Assembly: GCF_051622035.1 (NCBI RefSeq)
Contig: NC_135360.1
Span: 16,248,501-16,312,500 of the forward strand
Length of the DNA: 64,000 nucleotides
DNA from: Arctopsyche grandis
Taxonomy: Eukaryota > Arthropoda > Insecta > Trichoptera > Hydropsychidae
Direction of reading: 5' to 3'
Part shown: positions 41,193 through 53,098 of the stretch, piece after piece
Position numbering within the stretch: the first letter of the stretch is position 1
Layout: the number at the start of each line of letters is the position of its first letter
Made by a program: the position numbers and the translations under genes
The notes under the pieces: generated by a model
Told to the model about the DNA's origin: nothing
The model's database searches: none
The model's input: only the letters and a program-made list of their open reading frames with translations

Positions 41193-41469
41193 AGCTGTTA
41201 TATTTGAAAGTAGCACTATCCACTTTTCTTCATTTCGAGAAATATTTCCCAAAACATTAAATATAATGTTATGCGTTTAACAATATTGAAAAATACTGGT
41301 GGTCTGTAATATGTTTATTTTGATTTTCCGAGATTCTAGACATTTTGTGAGTAAGCCAAACAGTTTTTGGAAATTGAAACTGAAAATTGAAAATTTAAAT
41401 GAAAAAACTGAAAAATTGAAAATGGCAAAACTGAAAATTGAACTTCTGCCGCTTTTAAATATAACGGCT
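41193..41469 (-). mobile_element. MITE, AGCC-TTATATTTGAAAGTGG family, copy 3
   Basis: The left end is AGCTGTTATATTTGAAAGTA. The right end is the complement of AGCCGTTATATTTAAAAGCG. The interior has CTTTTCTTCATTTCGAGAAA and TTTTGATTTTCCGAGATT, as in copy 2. A short GAAAATTGAAA-type tandem stretch has expanded near the right end, making it longer than its relatives. Confidence 0.8.
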
Positions 41470-42970
41470 AAATATATGCATGTACATATATGTAATTATT
41501 TGACTTTAGAATTTGTCAAATTAGCCTTTCATTGCATAATTTTTAAATTAATTACTTCTACAAAGTTCTTTTGATAAGCCTATATTTTTTTAATTATGTC
41601 ATTTTATACATGTCATTAAAGTCCGAAGTCCGCAAAAGTATGTCTTTTTACTATTATTGGAGTGTAAAATTTAATGAACAATAAAAAATGCGGACGCGCC
41701 CATTTATTAATAAAAATGCTTTTTTATATGAAAAATATAGGTATAATGTAATGCATATTAAATTCTAAATAACTTTGTTAATCTGTGTGTGCGTGTGTTT
41801 CTGATTTGCTGTTGTTAAATATTAAAAACCAATAGCCGTACCAAAACCGGGTGAAACCACAATTTTAAATCGTTCTTGGTCCTTATTTTTTTTTCTCGCA
41901 CAGTAAATCAGATTATAGTTCAGTCGAAAATAGTTTTTCATATGCCCTTCACCTGCTCATTTCCTCAATAGTTTCCTCACCAAAATTTTATGTGAAAAAT
42001 TCACGCGCTGATTGATCGTTCTTCATACAAAAGAATACCTGCGTATTGGTAAGCGATCGGTAATCCAATTGATCGCACGTTTCTAATTGATCTCTATCTC
42101 GACTCTCAAGAGTGTGAGTAAGATTTTTAGCAACCTTCACGAGCCGCACAACACAACACCAATACCTACATACATACATATATCTAAAACGGTGGCATTT
42201 TAGCAGAATCGCGCTAATTGAACTGGGAAATTTCGTGCAAAACACAGCACTATTGCATGTGACCGACCGACAGTCGGCAATATAATTATTATTACGGGAG
42301 GGTAACAACAATCGCAATGGTGCAAGCGATTGGGCAAAAACGTTTCGCGTATGGCAACATTTTTCTTTTCTTTTTTTTATTTTTATTTGTCGATCAATGC
42401 GGTTTCACACGCGGTCCGTGGGTTTTCAATGAGCCGATAATGCCGGTGGATCTCCTCCAGTGTATGCAGTCGCAGACGGGTGTAATTTATCGCACTGATT
42501 AATATGGGTCTCTGGCTTTTGAAATGTGACGGACAGGTAGGTTGGTCGTTGTGTCTTCTCCCTTAACACCTGTACAAATATAATGTGTACGTGAGCCAGT
42601 TGCTCTGCAGCCCAGCACGATGCTGCCATGCGTCGCTACTCGTAGTGCCTCAATTAAAAACTGATTGAGTGAGTTTTTTCGTATTTTTCCTAAATTCATG
42701 ATCCTTATCAGATCTCCTACGGTAGGTGGTATCGGTCGATTTATAGATTGTTTGATTGATTATACGACTTTTTCACTGTTAATGCTTGTGTTTCTCGATA
42801 GGTGTCCAGTATCAGAATGTTACATTCGAATATTTTTAGACAATCAGTGTTATTACAACTTTTATTTCAGTATAAGTTGATCAACACTAAAGATTAAATG
42901 TATCGTGACTAAAAGTAATCTGGTAGCTAGAATTCTATAACCAAAAAAGAAATGTCTATTTTATTTATAT
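41470..42970. other. Non-coding, no supported gene
   Basis: 42317-42502 is open on the plus strand for 61 codons with a hydrophobic N-terminal half, but lacks any recognised motif or supporting signal. The rest is AT-rich. Confidence 0.4.
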
Positions 42971-44230
42971 ACTAGTGTTTTTACCTGGTTGCTCGGTATT
43001 TGTAATATAAACAGCTTAAACATGGCTTATCTAATAGTAAACATTCATTCGTTTTTTTATTAAATTTATTCGAATCAAAAAAAATAATATAGAAACTTTG
43101 ATTTGTTTTCAATGCTCCCAACCAAACCTTATATACAAAGTATCTTTCGAAATAATATATTAGAGATTTAGGAATTAAAGGTGTTTAATATTCCTTCATA
43201 TACAAATGTAGTATTCTTTTTTATTACTTTATCTATGTACGTAGTAACAATAGATGAAGTTTTGTGATCATGCGAAAATTCGAACTCGAGATTTTGACTG
43301 ATTCGAACTCAGAATCGATTACTGATCACGTTTTCATGATCTAGAAAAAATGTGTATGTGTGTGTCTGTGTGTTTTGGGGATTTTTTGAACACCGTTAGT
43401 CCTATCGAACCAAAACTTGGTATCGGGTAACTCGGTCTAAAATTTTTATAGACATGACGAAAATTTTTTTCAAATTTTTAAGTTGATCGGAAATAGTACC
43501 TCCCCTTATAGGTATCCTCTTTTTTTTTAAGTTTTTGAATTCAATTATCTCCCAAACCGCTGACTGAATCGGATTAAAATTTTTTTACATATAATAGAAA
43601 TAATCATACCTTATATTTTTTAAATATTTTTATCTGAACCGGAAGTAGTAGTTTTACTCTAGAGAATTGAGGTTTTTTATGTTTTTCTCAAAAACCATTT
43701 GGTTTATTGATCTGAAATTTTATATCTATAAGTTTAAGCATAATAGCAAGTTATGGATAAAATTTTGTAAGAATACCTTAACCGGAAGTGGCAGTTTACT
43801 CTTGTGCGATTTATCATCCACTATTTTTTTCGACCCCTTAAACATGTGTGATCTTCACGAAAAAATTCAAGTATAATTTTTGTATTAATGTGATGAAAAT
43901 AAAAAAAAAATCACTAAATTTAATAAACCGGAAGTGGGATTTTCTCCTCTTAGAAAGGTCAAAAATGTTGTCGCCTGGATCCTGTCCACACCCCTGAACG
44001 TATTAAGCTGAAAAATCATATTTGTATTATTTATGTTCTAACTTAGATTTGGTAACGTTTTGGTCAGAATTCGTAAACCGGAAGTAGTATTATTTTGACC
44101 TTTTAAATTATTTTTATCCTCTTGATATTTAATGTGTATAATAATTATACTGATTTTAAATAATAAAAAAAATTTGAACAAAATCCGACAACCGGAAGTA
44201 GAAATTTTGTCTTGTGCAAGTTTCCATATA
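42971..44230 (+). repeat. ACCGGAAGT-family repeat, longest copy
   Basis: It starts at ACTAGTGTTTTTACCTGG, then TATTTGTAATATAAACAGC and AATAGTAAACATTCATTCG. ACAATAGATGAAGTTTTGTG follows, then the TGTGTGTGTCTGTGTG tract and an array in which ACCGGAAGT recurs (near 43638, 43781, 43927, 44077 and 44192) at roughly 110-150 base spacing, each followed by a T-rich stretch and a TTTTCTCCTCTT or GACCTTTT-like block. No protein is encoded. Fragments of the same family lie at 3115, 17405, 26385 and 31465. The ACTAGTG end and non-coding structure suggest a non-autonomous rolling-circle or DNA element, but this is inference. Confidence 0.65.
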
Positions 44231-45083
44231 TTTGCGCTCAATTTGTATCGCTATCATAGTTATTAGTTCAATATTGTTTTGTAACCTTCTTATATTCCTC
44301 AAATACATAGATAAAGTCATGGGTTGGTCACACCCGAATTTTTTGTCTTGTGTTTGGCCAAATTTTCCACGTTGTAAAATCTTTGTCGCAAATATTCAAT
44401 TACATTTTAACCGAATACATCGCAAAAATAATAGAAATGTTAATACATATCTCCGTATAATGCGAATATGTAGTACATGTATGTAATATAAATCGCACGT
44501 TCTGCTAAAATGTTTCGAGTAAGTTGAAGGAAACTTTGTAAGCAAACTTTGCGTTTCTGAATGTTTGTTTATAACTTAATTGTATTATTATTCTATCTTT
44601 ACCCCATAGCAAACATCCGTTTGGATTGTTAATATTTAAATATGAAAACTTAGGTATGCACATATGTATGTATGTAGTATATTGGAAGTTGATCAAACCG
44701 TGATATTATATCTGTGTAGATACTTCTTTTACCCTTCCTGGTCACTGTTATTCTTTTTCAATCTGCATAAACTGCACGATGTTGTATAATATTACGTAAA
44801 AATGGTTCGACTATTCGGAAAGTCTATTTTGTTATATCAATGCGATCAAAAGAAAACGTTCATTTCACAATTTGTATCACGACATGAAAGTTACTGTATT
44901 TGATTTGAAAAATCAAACGTTTCAGATATGTAAATGGCCGAAAATGTTGTTTTAAATTACATATTTGAATATGTATGTATGTACGAGAAGGAGGTGAAAA
45001 AAACAGCTATACCTGTTTGTCGAAAACTCTTCTAATTAGTATGAGACTTGCATATGTATGCATTATTTTTTCAATAACGGTAT

Positions 45084-45084
<1 letters not shown>
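44231..45084. other. AT-rich non-coding DNA
   Basis: Nothing recognised. Confidence 0.45.

Positions 45085-45164
<80 letters not shown>
45085..45164. repeat. (TA)n microsatellite
   Basis: About 80 bases of pure TA, followed by a T-run. Confidence 0.97.
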
Positions 45165-45168
<4 letters not shown>

Positions 45169-45237
45169 TTTTTTTGCAATTTGTCATATATTTTATTCAA
45201 GAGTTTATACTTAATGAATATATACATATCTACATAT

Positions 45238-45463
45238 GACCCGTTACATTTGAAAGTGGCAAAAGTCCAATTTTCAGTTCCAAAAACATTATTTCTGTTT
45301 GACTTAATTCACAAATTGTTATTGTTTATTTTAATTAGATATGTCTAGAATCTCTGAAATGCAGAATAAAAGTATTATAGGCCATCAGTATATATTTAAT
45401 GTTTTGCGAAATATTTATCGAATTTTAGAAAGGAGGACTTTTGCACTTTCAAATATAACGGCT
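45238..45463 (+). mobile_element. MITE, AGCC-TTATATTTGAAAGTGG family, copy 4
   Basis: The left end reads ACCCGTTACATTTGAAAGTG. The right end is the complement of AGCCGTTATATTTGAAAGTG. The interior has TTTTCAGTTCCAAAAACATT, TTGACTTAATTCACAAATTG and TAGGCCATCAGTATATATTT. It is the shortest and least rearranged copy, about 226 bases. Confidence 0.8.
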
Positions 45464-48429
45464 CATATATCTCAAATCATAAAAAAAACCTATACATACA
45501 TATGTATGGACGATATTTTGTAAAGGAATCTTCGGTTTTGCATGGTACAAGAATATACAAATTCACGAAGATTTCGATTTTCAAAATGTTTTTGCAAAAT
45601 CATCTCCGTATACATGTGTACATATACTCCGTATTCATATGTATGCACATTTGTATTATATCCTACATTTATTCAAAAAATTGCCCCGTTGAACGTATTC
45701 AATTCACAAATTTCCGACGAAAAGATTATTATTTTCTTTAAGTTGAATACGTTGCACACATCGCTTGAAACCAAAGAGAACTAGCAGCGTGGGGATTGAC
45801 AGACAATATTCATATTGTAATTATATACTCTCGTGTAATGTGATTAGACAATAAATGTGTGGCAACCAGTGTTGCTAGAGCTCCACGCTCGCTACACTCG
45901 TCAGTTAACCCTTATCGTTCGCGCGAGACGCACTGGTGACCTTTTAATTGCAAGCGTCACAATCGCGGACTTATTGTGCGCTACGTAGACGTTTAAGTGA
46001 AATTTGTGATTATTGTTTTGAATAAGTGTGTAATTTTTTTTCAAATTTCCTCAATAATATTATTTAATTTTTAATTAATGATCTTAAAAGTCTTAAAGAG
46101 CTTCGTATGGAGAATATAAATCGTCATAATACTTTCTATTATCTATTATATGTATGTACTTACACAGTTGGTATTCAGCCTTTTTTATTCCAACAAATTT
46201 GATCAAATATTTATGCAGCTACTCTACCGTTTGTACTTTTATGAGGTGTGTTTAATTTGAATGCTATCAGTGTGAAATAGTACAAGTTGGAATTTTTTCC
46301 ATAGTTGCGTTTTTTAAAATGATGATAATGACGTATCATGTTTATTATATGTGTTCACGTTTTGGATTCGCTGTGTAAATATTTTTTTAATAAAAAAATG
46401 TTCATTTAAATATACATATGTACGTATGTATGTGCTCGTCGATGAATATTTTGCATAAATAAAAGATAAAGTTATTTGGAATTCCGTGTTGAAATAATCT
46501 TTTTTAAATATTCCGATTGTAAATTTTAATTGGGGCACGGGGTTATTGGGTTAGGACACCGTAAAACGTGTCCGTTAACGAATTTGACCCTTGCACAACA
46601 CAATAGATGTTCTCTGATCGATCTCGCAACCCTTGAAAAGTTCACCGTCTGGTACGTTCATTGAAAATGCGCAATTGCATTTATTTGCATGTAAAATAAA
46701 GTAAAAAAAATCAAATGACGCGACTTCGTATTCGATTGACGAGTTTTACTTTTGAAACTGTTCGAAGTGTATTTAGAAAAGTTGTGGAAGAAGGTCACGT
46801 CTTTCAGATCCCGGTTCGTATCATTTGCACTCTGAATAACAAGGCACCTGCCTCCTTGTAACCGGAATTTTAAGTGCACGGTCGGTATTTCTGGGTCACC
46901 AAGTGACCGGTTCTACTCTTGCAAGGGTCACCGTTCGTGTCCGTTCGTTTAGTATCGCAAATTTTTCAAAATGCATTATTTCCGCATTCGTCGCAATTCG
47001 GTGGAGTCAGATTCAAAATATGTATATTAATGTACGTATATGTATATATACATATGCATACATGTTGTGTGTACGGTTATGTGAATATTCGGTTATCGCA
47101 CGGTACCGAAGGTTGAACGAGTGGTTTACGGAATTACAAGCTGAAACGATGCCTACAATTACACAAATACAGTTGGATATCGGCCGTTTTACAAAAATAG
47201 CTTCGTACCGATACCGCAAACATTCCAATTATTGTTGAAAAAAGTCGTAAATATTTTATTGCGATCGTAAAACATGATCGTAGATCGATTTGCAAATATT
47301 GCCCGGGTAAAATTTTCATTGAACATACAATATTGTTTGCGTGTATCATACATCGCGTATGATCTATGGAGATTTCTCTATTTATATCGGACTGCCTGAC
47401 TTGCGTGTGTGCGAGCGGGATACAAGGACATGATACATAGAGGTGTGTATTTGATCTCACGATTTGCGCTGGTAAAATAGTCGCCATCATTATACATACA
47501 TACACTAGTATTTGCCCATTGATTTCAACTGGTGGTTTGAAAAGGAATTGAAAGACGAATAAAAACAAAGTTATGTGTTATATACATATAAGTATAATGT
47601 AAGGTAATTTATAGTATTTATATATTTATTTCGATTAATATTACGCGCACGTAATATTAATCGTAATAAAAAGTGGCACGTTATACACTTAGCAATCCAA
47701 CCCGTTCAAAATGATGAATGTGTGTGTGTCTCTCTAGAGTGAACCTCTAGAATCCAGAATCGAAATCGAAACGGCTGGTTTCGGATAGAAATTGATGCAC
47801 AAATTAGAAATCACGAATTACGAAGTGATACGTTTTGTGCATCACCGACGCCACCAGCGCCTCAGACGCCAACCCTTACTTAACCTAACCTATCCTAACC
47901 CTTAAATGATACCAAACCTAACAATCTAATCTTAAATGAATAAAACCAACCCCGAAAATGTAACTGGTTATGCTTTCACTGAAACGTCTGTGAAAATATA
48001 TTTTCACTTGACATATATACAGATATACGGATTTTTTTCTCTGCATGTCTACACTTTACACACAATACCACTCGTAAGTGCCAAAGTAGCAGGTAAACTG
48101 AAGCTGGCGACCACGGGACCACGACAGATTGCCGAACTGAATTACGAACTGGTTCTGGTGACCGGGATAACATTTGTTGACTCTTGACGAGTCGTCAACA
48201 ATATACAAACTTTATTTTCTTTTTTTGGTAAGGGCAAACGTGTGTGGGGCAGTGCCCCGATTGCCCCACATTTCTCAAATATGTATTATACCTATGTATA
48301 TATGATTTTTACAAATATTAGAATAAGTAAAATTTTGACAGTTACTATATCATCACAAATCTGATCGCTTAACATGTTATTAGGTAGAGGCAATATAATA
48401 TTGCCTTTTTCTTTCTCGTTTGCTCAATT
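45464..48429. other. Non-coding, with GC-richer patches and hairpins
   Basis: 45870-46010 and 46590-47480 are less AT-rich and could be regulatory or leader DNA, but no exon is supported. A perfect 14-base-arm hairpin (CGATTAATATTACG) lies at 47632-47663, and a GATGCACAAA/TTTTGTGCATC hairpin at about 47793-47844. Confidence 0.4.
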
Positions 48430-49119
48430 CTGAGTGTCTTGGTCATTTCTATCATCTGGAATCCGGTGGACTCACCCCAGTAGTTTGTCAAGCTGAAAGC
48501 AGCGAATAGTGACGATCACTTCTTTAATTTGGTCTAACCATCTTATGGGAGACCATCCTCTTACTAATCTTCCCTCTAGTATTCCGATGACTACTATCAT
48601 ATTTAGACTGTCTACATTATTCCTGACAATATGGCCAAATTATAAAACGTGCTGTGGAGAGTGTCTCTGAAACTCGCTGCTCTTGCGGTCCATGGAATGG
48701 GCAGCATCCGCCTCAAGGAACCCATTTCGAAGGCATCTAACATATCCCTTTCTCTCTTTTTTAACGTCCATGGCTCGACTCTATACATATACATATACAT
48801 ATGTACAATGCAATTGAGATCACCACAGATCGCACCAGACTGATTTTCGCTTTTCTCATTATAGGACGGTTTTACCATATCTTTTTCAGACTAATCATTG
48901 CCGTTTCGTCATTCTTATTATTCTGGAGATTTCTGGCTAGCACCCTCCTTCTCTTGAAATCAAAGCACCTAGGAAAATAAAACCATTGACTTCCTCATAG
49001 ACTTTTTAAACTTTCTATTATATTTTACGAAGTATGTAGTTCAAACTTTTCATCCTCATTGCTGGCCATTAACGTTGTATCGTCTGTGAATCTTATATCA
49101 CATAGATATCTTTCTGCCG
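48430..49119 (-). pseudogene. LINE fragment: end of RT domain and C-terminus
   Basis: Reading down from 49119 on the minus strand, GRKIS is followed after a one-base shift by DIRFTDDTTLMASNEDE. The TDD corresponds to the (Y/F)xDD catalytic motif of reverse transcriptase. Further on come VEPWTLKKRERDMLDAFE, SLRRMLPIPWTA and near 48550 RGWSPIRWLDQIKE, the usual C-terminal order of insect RTE/CR1-like LINEs. Several frameshifts and stops are present. The upstream half is at 55608-55663, on the other side of the 6.49 kb palindromic element. Confidence 0.85.
49110..49119. repeat. Left target-site duplication CTTTCTGCCG
   Basis: Identical to 55608-55617. In the LINE frame both copies encode the GRK of the GGRK motif, so one copy must be a duplication. 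Confidence 0.85.
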
Positions 49120-49127
49120 GTACGTGA

Positions 49128-49345
49128 CGATTGGGCGCCCAGGACGATTGGGCGATCAGTGTTACTCGCCACTGCGACAATTGGACGACGAGACTGGCGG
49201 ACTCTGCGTCAATTGGGCCCTGCGTCAATTGGGCGCCCATCGCACTGGGCGATCATCGACTGGCCGACGGCGACCGGGCGACCAGGGCGCGTGGGCGACC
49301 ACCGACACGGCCCGCTGGTGAAGTGGTCGCCAAGCTTACGTAAAC
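49128..49345 (+). repeat. GC-rich terminal subrepeats, left
   Basis: The core phrases CGATTGGGCGCCCAGG, ACGATTGGGCGATCAG, CAATTGGGCCCTGCGT, CAATTGGGCGCCCATC and CCGGGCGACCAGGGCG form a loose tandem series of TGGGCG units. It is strikingly GC-rich against the AT-rich arm that follows. The same tract, inverted, ends the element at 55380-55597. It may be the transposase-binding region, by analogy with Foldback termini. Confidence 0.8.
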
Positions 49346-51928
49346 TCTGCGTTTTGCAAGGAACGACCGCGAACGGAGCGTTATAGGAATTTCCGATGCA
49401 CTGACAAATATTCTACCTACATACATATGCTTTATACCGCTTTATTTTTCGTTTCAGTTTTACCAATTTTTCGTAACAACACGAATCATACTATTAATTT
49501 TTTTCGCTATATTATATTACATTTGCTGGAATTTTATATTAAACGTACTTTTATAAATACATGTGTAGCACCTTTTCACAAAAAATAATTGTAAGATGAC
49601 AAATCATATGTACCTACATATTCTCCAAAATAATATAAAAGAAAAATGATCGATTGAATCTTTCGCGCAGTGCTTTTAGTTTTTTTTCAAATGGACACAC
49701 TTTTTTTTCTTTTAAATGTTATATTTCAGTTTTATCAATTGGATAAATTCACACTCTATTCTCAATTTTCTCAACACTGTATTAGTTATACATAATAACA
49801 AAATATTTTCTAATAGCGATTCTCAAAGTTTTCAAGATTATATTTTTTTTCAATGATGAAATACGTTTACGAAAAAAAAGCGCATACTTAAATTCGTTCG
49901 CGGAGCTCGAATAATTTTTTTCGGCTTTTCCCATAATTAAATTATTACATCGTTTACGATTCGCAGAGGCAATTCTCGAAAAAAATAGCTTTTTAAAGTA
50001 ATTTTAAACATCTCCCGTTCTATGGTTATTGTTGAAAATTACATTGAGCCACAACAAATCACGTTTTTTAGTTACCAGAGCGGAGACTAACCAATCTTTA
50101 CTAACTTTGACCCACTGAATTCGAATATGATATTGATTTTTGCTGGTTGGTGATTGTTTACGAGATATGAGCGTTTAAAAAAATGCGCGATTTTTACAGT
50201 TTTTTGGCTTTTGCGGTCTTTAACTCAAAACCTAGTATTGCTGTGCTCAAAGTGAGTATTGGAATCAATAGTCAGATGTTTTTCCTATTGATTGTGATAT
50301 TGCATTGTTTTAAAATACTTATAATTAATTGTCTAGCGAATTTTAAAAGTAAAAAAAATATTTTTTTTACGGATTTTTTCTCCGTGCTATTTTGCATTTA
50401 TTTGGCAATTTTTTTATTTCACCTCGTTTATAAGAATTGGTTTTCTATTTCAATATTTTTTATTTTTATCTAAACGTACTAACTCGAGCGGTAATTGCAA
50501 TTTAAATGCTTTCGTTTTTGTTGCTCAGTGTTATTATAGTCACATTAAAATCTATATGATAGTTTATAGTAATTAAGGCTCATTTCGTTTATCAATAATT
50601 TAATAAGGTATATTTTTACTAATTAATATCTTTCGCTTTTGTAAATTCGAAACATACATACATATGTATAACGAATTATGTTTACATCTATAACTGTCAT
50701 CCAGCGCTCATCTGTTCATCTAATGTATAATTTCTTTAATAATATTTTATGCGTATAAAATATTACAAAGACCTTAATAATACCGCGAAGATAAATAATA
50801 CCGCGTCTCATAGGCTAGGCTAGAGATGCTCTGCAAGTCATTTTGATAAAAGAGTTCTCAAAACGACTTTTGACAACTGTTTCTCGAACTACTTTTTTTC
50901 TTGATTGTTTTACATGACATGTTATACATACATATGTAAGGTTTTTCAACGGGTTTTTGCGGTATCATAAATTCATGGCCCTCAAATTTGGTTTAAAATA
51001 ATGCAATGACGTAAATGATTTTATACCCTTTATCCTTTTATTAAATTCAAATTATTCTGAAATGGTTTTCATCGTTTTTTCAAAACCTCTCCGATAAAAT
51101 AAACGTTTTTTATTCCAAAAAAAATGGCAAAGTTTCAAAGCGATCCGAAAAGTTTTAGGAGGTTTGTCCAAAACTAAGATAAACCTTGTAATTTTCAAAT
51201 GTTATAATTAGCATGGAAATAATTTTTTCAATGTATGTATGTGTTGTATGAATGCATGTACATACATACATATGTACATATGTTATTTTGAAAATTTTCA
51301 ATTTAATATTTATTTTCATTATTCATCAATGAAAAGTAAATCAAAAAACTTTATTAATACTATGATTTGATGAATATACTAAATACTGGCGATTCTAGAA
51401 TTGATTTAATGTTGAGAGTTACAAATTTTACACGTTTTGGATTTTCGTAAGATTAAAAATAAGCACCAATCACACGGTTGATCCCATATTTTATCGAGAT
51501 ACGAGAATCTCGAATTTTCATAATAAAATATTCTCGAGAAATGAGAATCTCGTAATTTTACAATAAAATATTCTCGAGAAACGAGAATCAAAATTTCTTG
51601 AGAAATCTCGAGACAAGATTTCTCGATCAGAACCTCTAGTTCTATGGTTATTGTTGAAAATTATGCTTTTTAAATAATTATTTAATAACGAGTCCATAAT
51701 GTTATGATGCGTTTAGGTACATATGTATGTATGTACATATATCAAAAACTACGTACATAGATAAAGTAAAAATTAGCCGTAAGAATTAAAAATATAGACA
51801 TTTTCGTCATATTAAAATTTTATATGATAGTTTATAGTAATTTGTAGTAATTAAGGCTCATTTCGTTTATCAATAATTTAATATATTACTATGTAGGTAA
51901 ATATCTATTGCTTTTGTAAATTAGAAAC

Positions 51929-52163
<235 letters not shown>

Positions 52164-52246
52164 CGAATTATGTTTACATCTATGTATAACTGTCATCCAG
52201 CGCTCATCTGTTCAACTAATATATAATTTCTTTAATAATATTTTTT

Positions 52247-52601
52247 CAAGCCTATTTCACCCTTTTGCAAATGAAATTCACCCTTTTTGCAAATGAAATT
52301 CATCCTTTTGCAAATGAAATTAGTACTTTTGCAAATGAAAATTAATCCTTTTGCAAATGAAATTCGTCCTTTTCAAAAATCGTATTAAAAAATAAAGAAA
52401 CCGAATTAAACAAAATGTGCTTTTTATGTATTATAGTTTAAACTTATATTTATATTTGTACATACCATAGATATTTATTTAGAAGGTGCAAATACTATTT
52501 TTATTTTTTTATTTTCAATTTTTCAATTTTCATTCTGTTAATCTGAATCAATTTTCATTGTGTTAAGTGAATTTCATTAGCAAAAGGGTGAAATAGGCTT
52601 G
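52247..52601. mobile_element. MITE with 21-bp tandem repeats
   Basis: The inverted ends are CAAGCCTATTTCACCCTTTT on the left and its complement on the right, ending at 52601; 31 of 32 terminal bases pair. The left end continues into six tandem copies of a 21-22 base unit (CCTTTTGCAAATGAAATTCA) up to 52378. The interior is AT-rich and non-coding. Confidence 0.8.
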
Positions 52602-52610
52602 CAAAAACTG

Positions 52611-53098
52611 TATATAAGTATTTTTATTTTTATTTTTGAACATTAAATTTGTACGAATATCAACACAAATTAAAAATCATGCGGTTCAAAGTCACCATGC
52701 ACATTTTATTTATATTTACTTTATCTATGTATGTACGTAGTATAGATTAAGTTTTGTATAATTTGTTTTCGCATTCCGTTACGGATCCCTTCGACAAAAA
52801 AAAGGGTAGGTACCTGGGTCAGATTCATTCTCGCTCGGTTTTCGGAACAATAGACTGACCATTTAAGACTCGAAATATCTCCTACAATAGAAAGTTATAA
52901 AAAACTCCTGAATGCTAGACAATAACACGTTTTGTATATATATCTATATGTAGTATTTTTCTTTGATATTCAATGATGAAATTCAAATAGAAGAAATATC
53001 GCATGATTTTTAATTTGTGTCGATATTCGTACAAATTTACGTAAAAAATATTCGTACAAATTAAATGTTCAAAAATAAAAATATAAATACTTATATAA
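52611..53098. mobile_element. Nested fold-back element
   Basis: The left end TATATAAGTATTTTTATTTT to GAACATTAAATTTGTACGAA, and on to AATTAAAAATCATGCG, is matched in inverse order at 53000-53098. The right arm holds an extra duplicate of the ATTCGTACAAATT phrase. The interior is non-coding. Confidence 0.65.

Noticed and set aside
50183..50473. 96-codon hydrophobic ORF, present identically at 54252-54542 on the other strand
   Set aside because: It is Phe/Ile/Leu low-complexity in AT-rich DNA, duplicated only because it lies in the palindrome arms, and has no recognisable transposase or membrane protein family.
52256..52378. Regular 21-base repeats as a CRISPR array
   Set aside because: The units are contiguous without unique spacers and lie at the end of a MITE in eukaryotic DNA.
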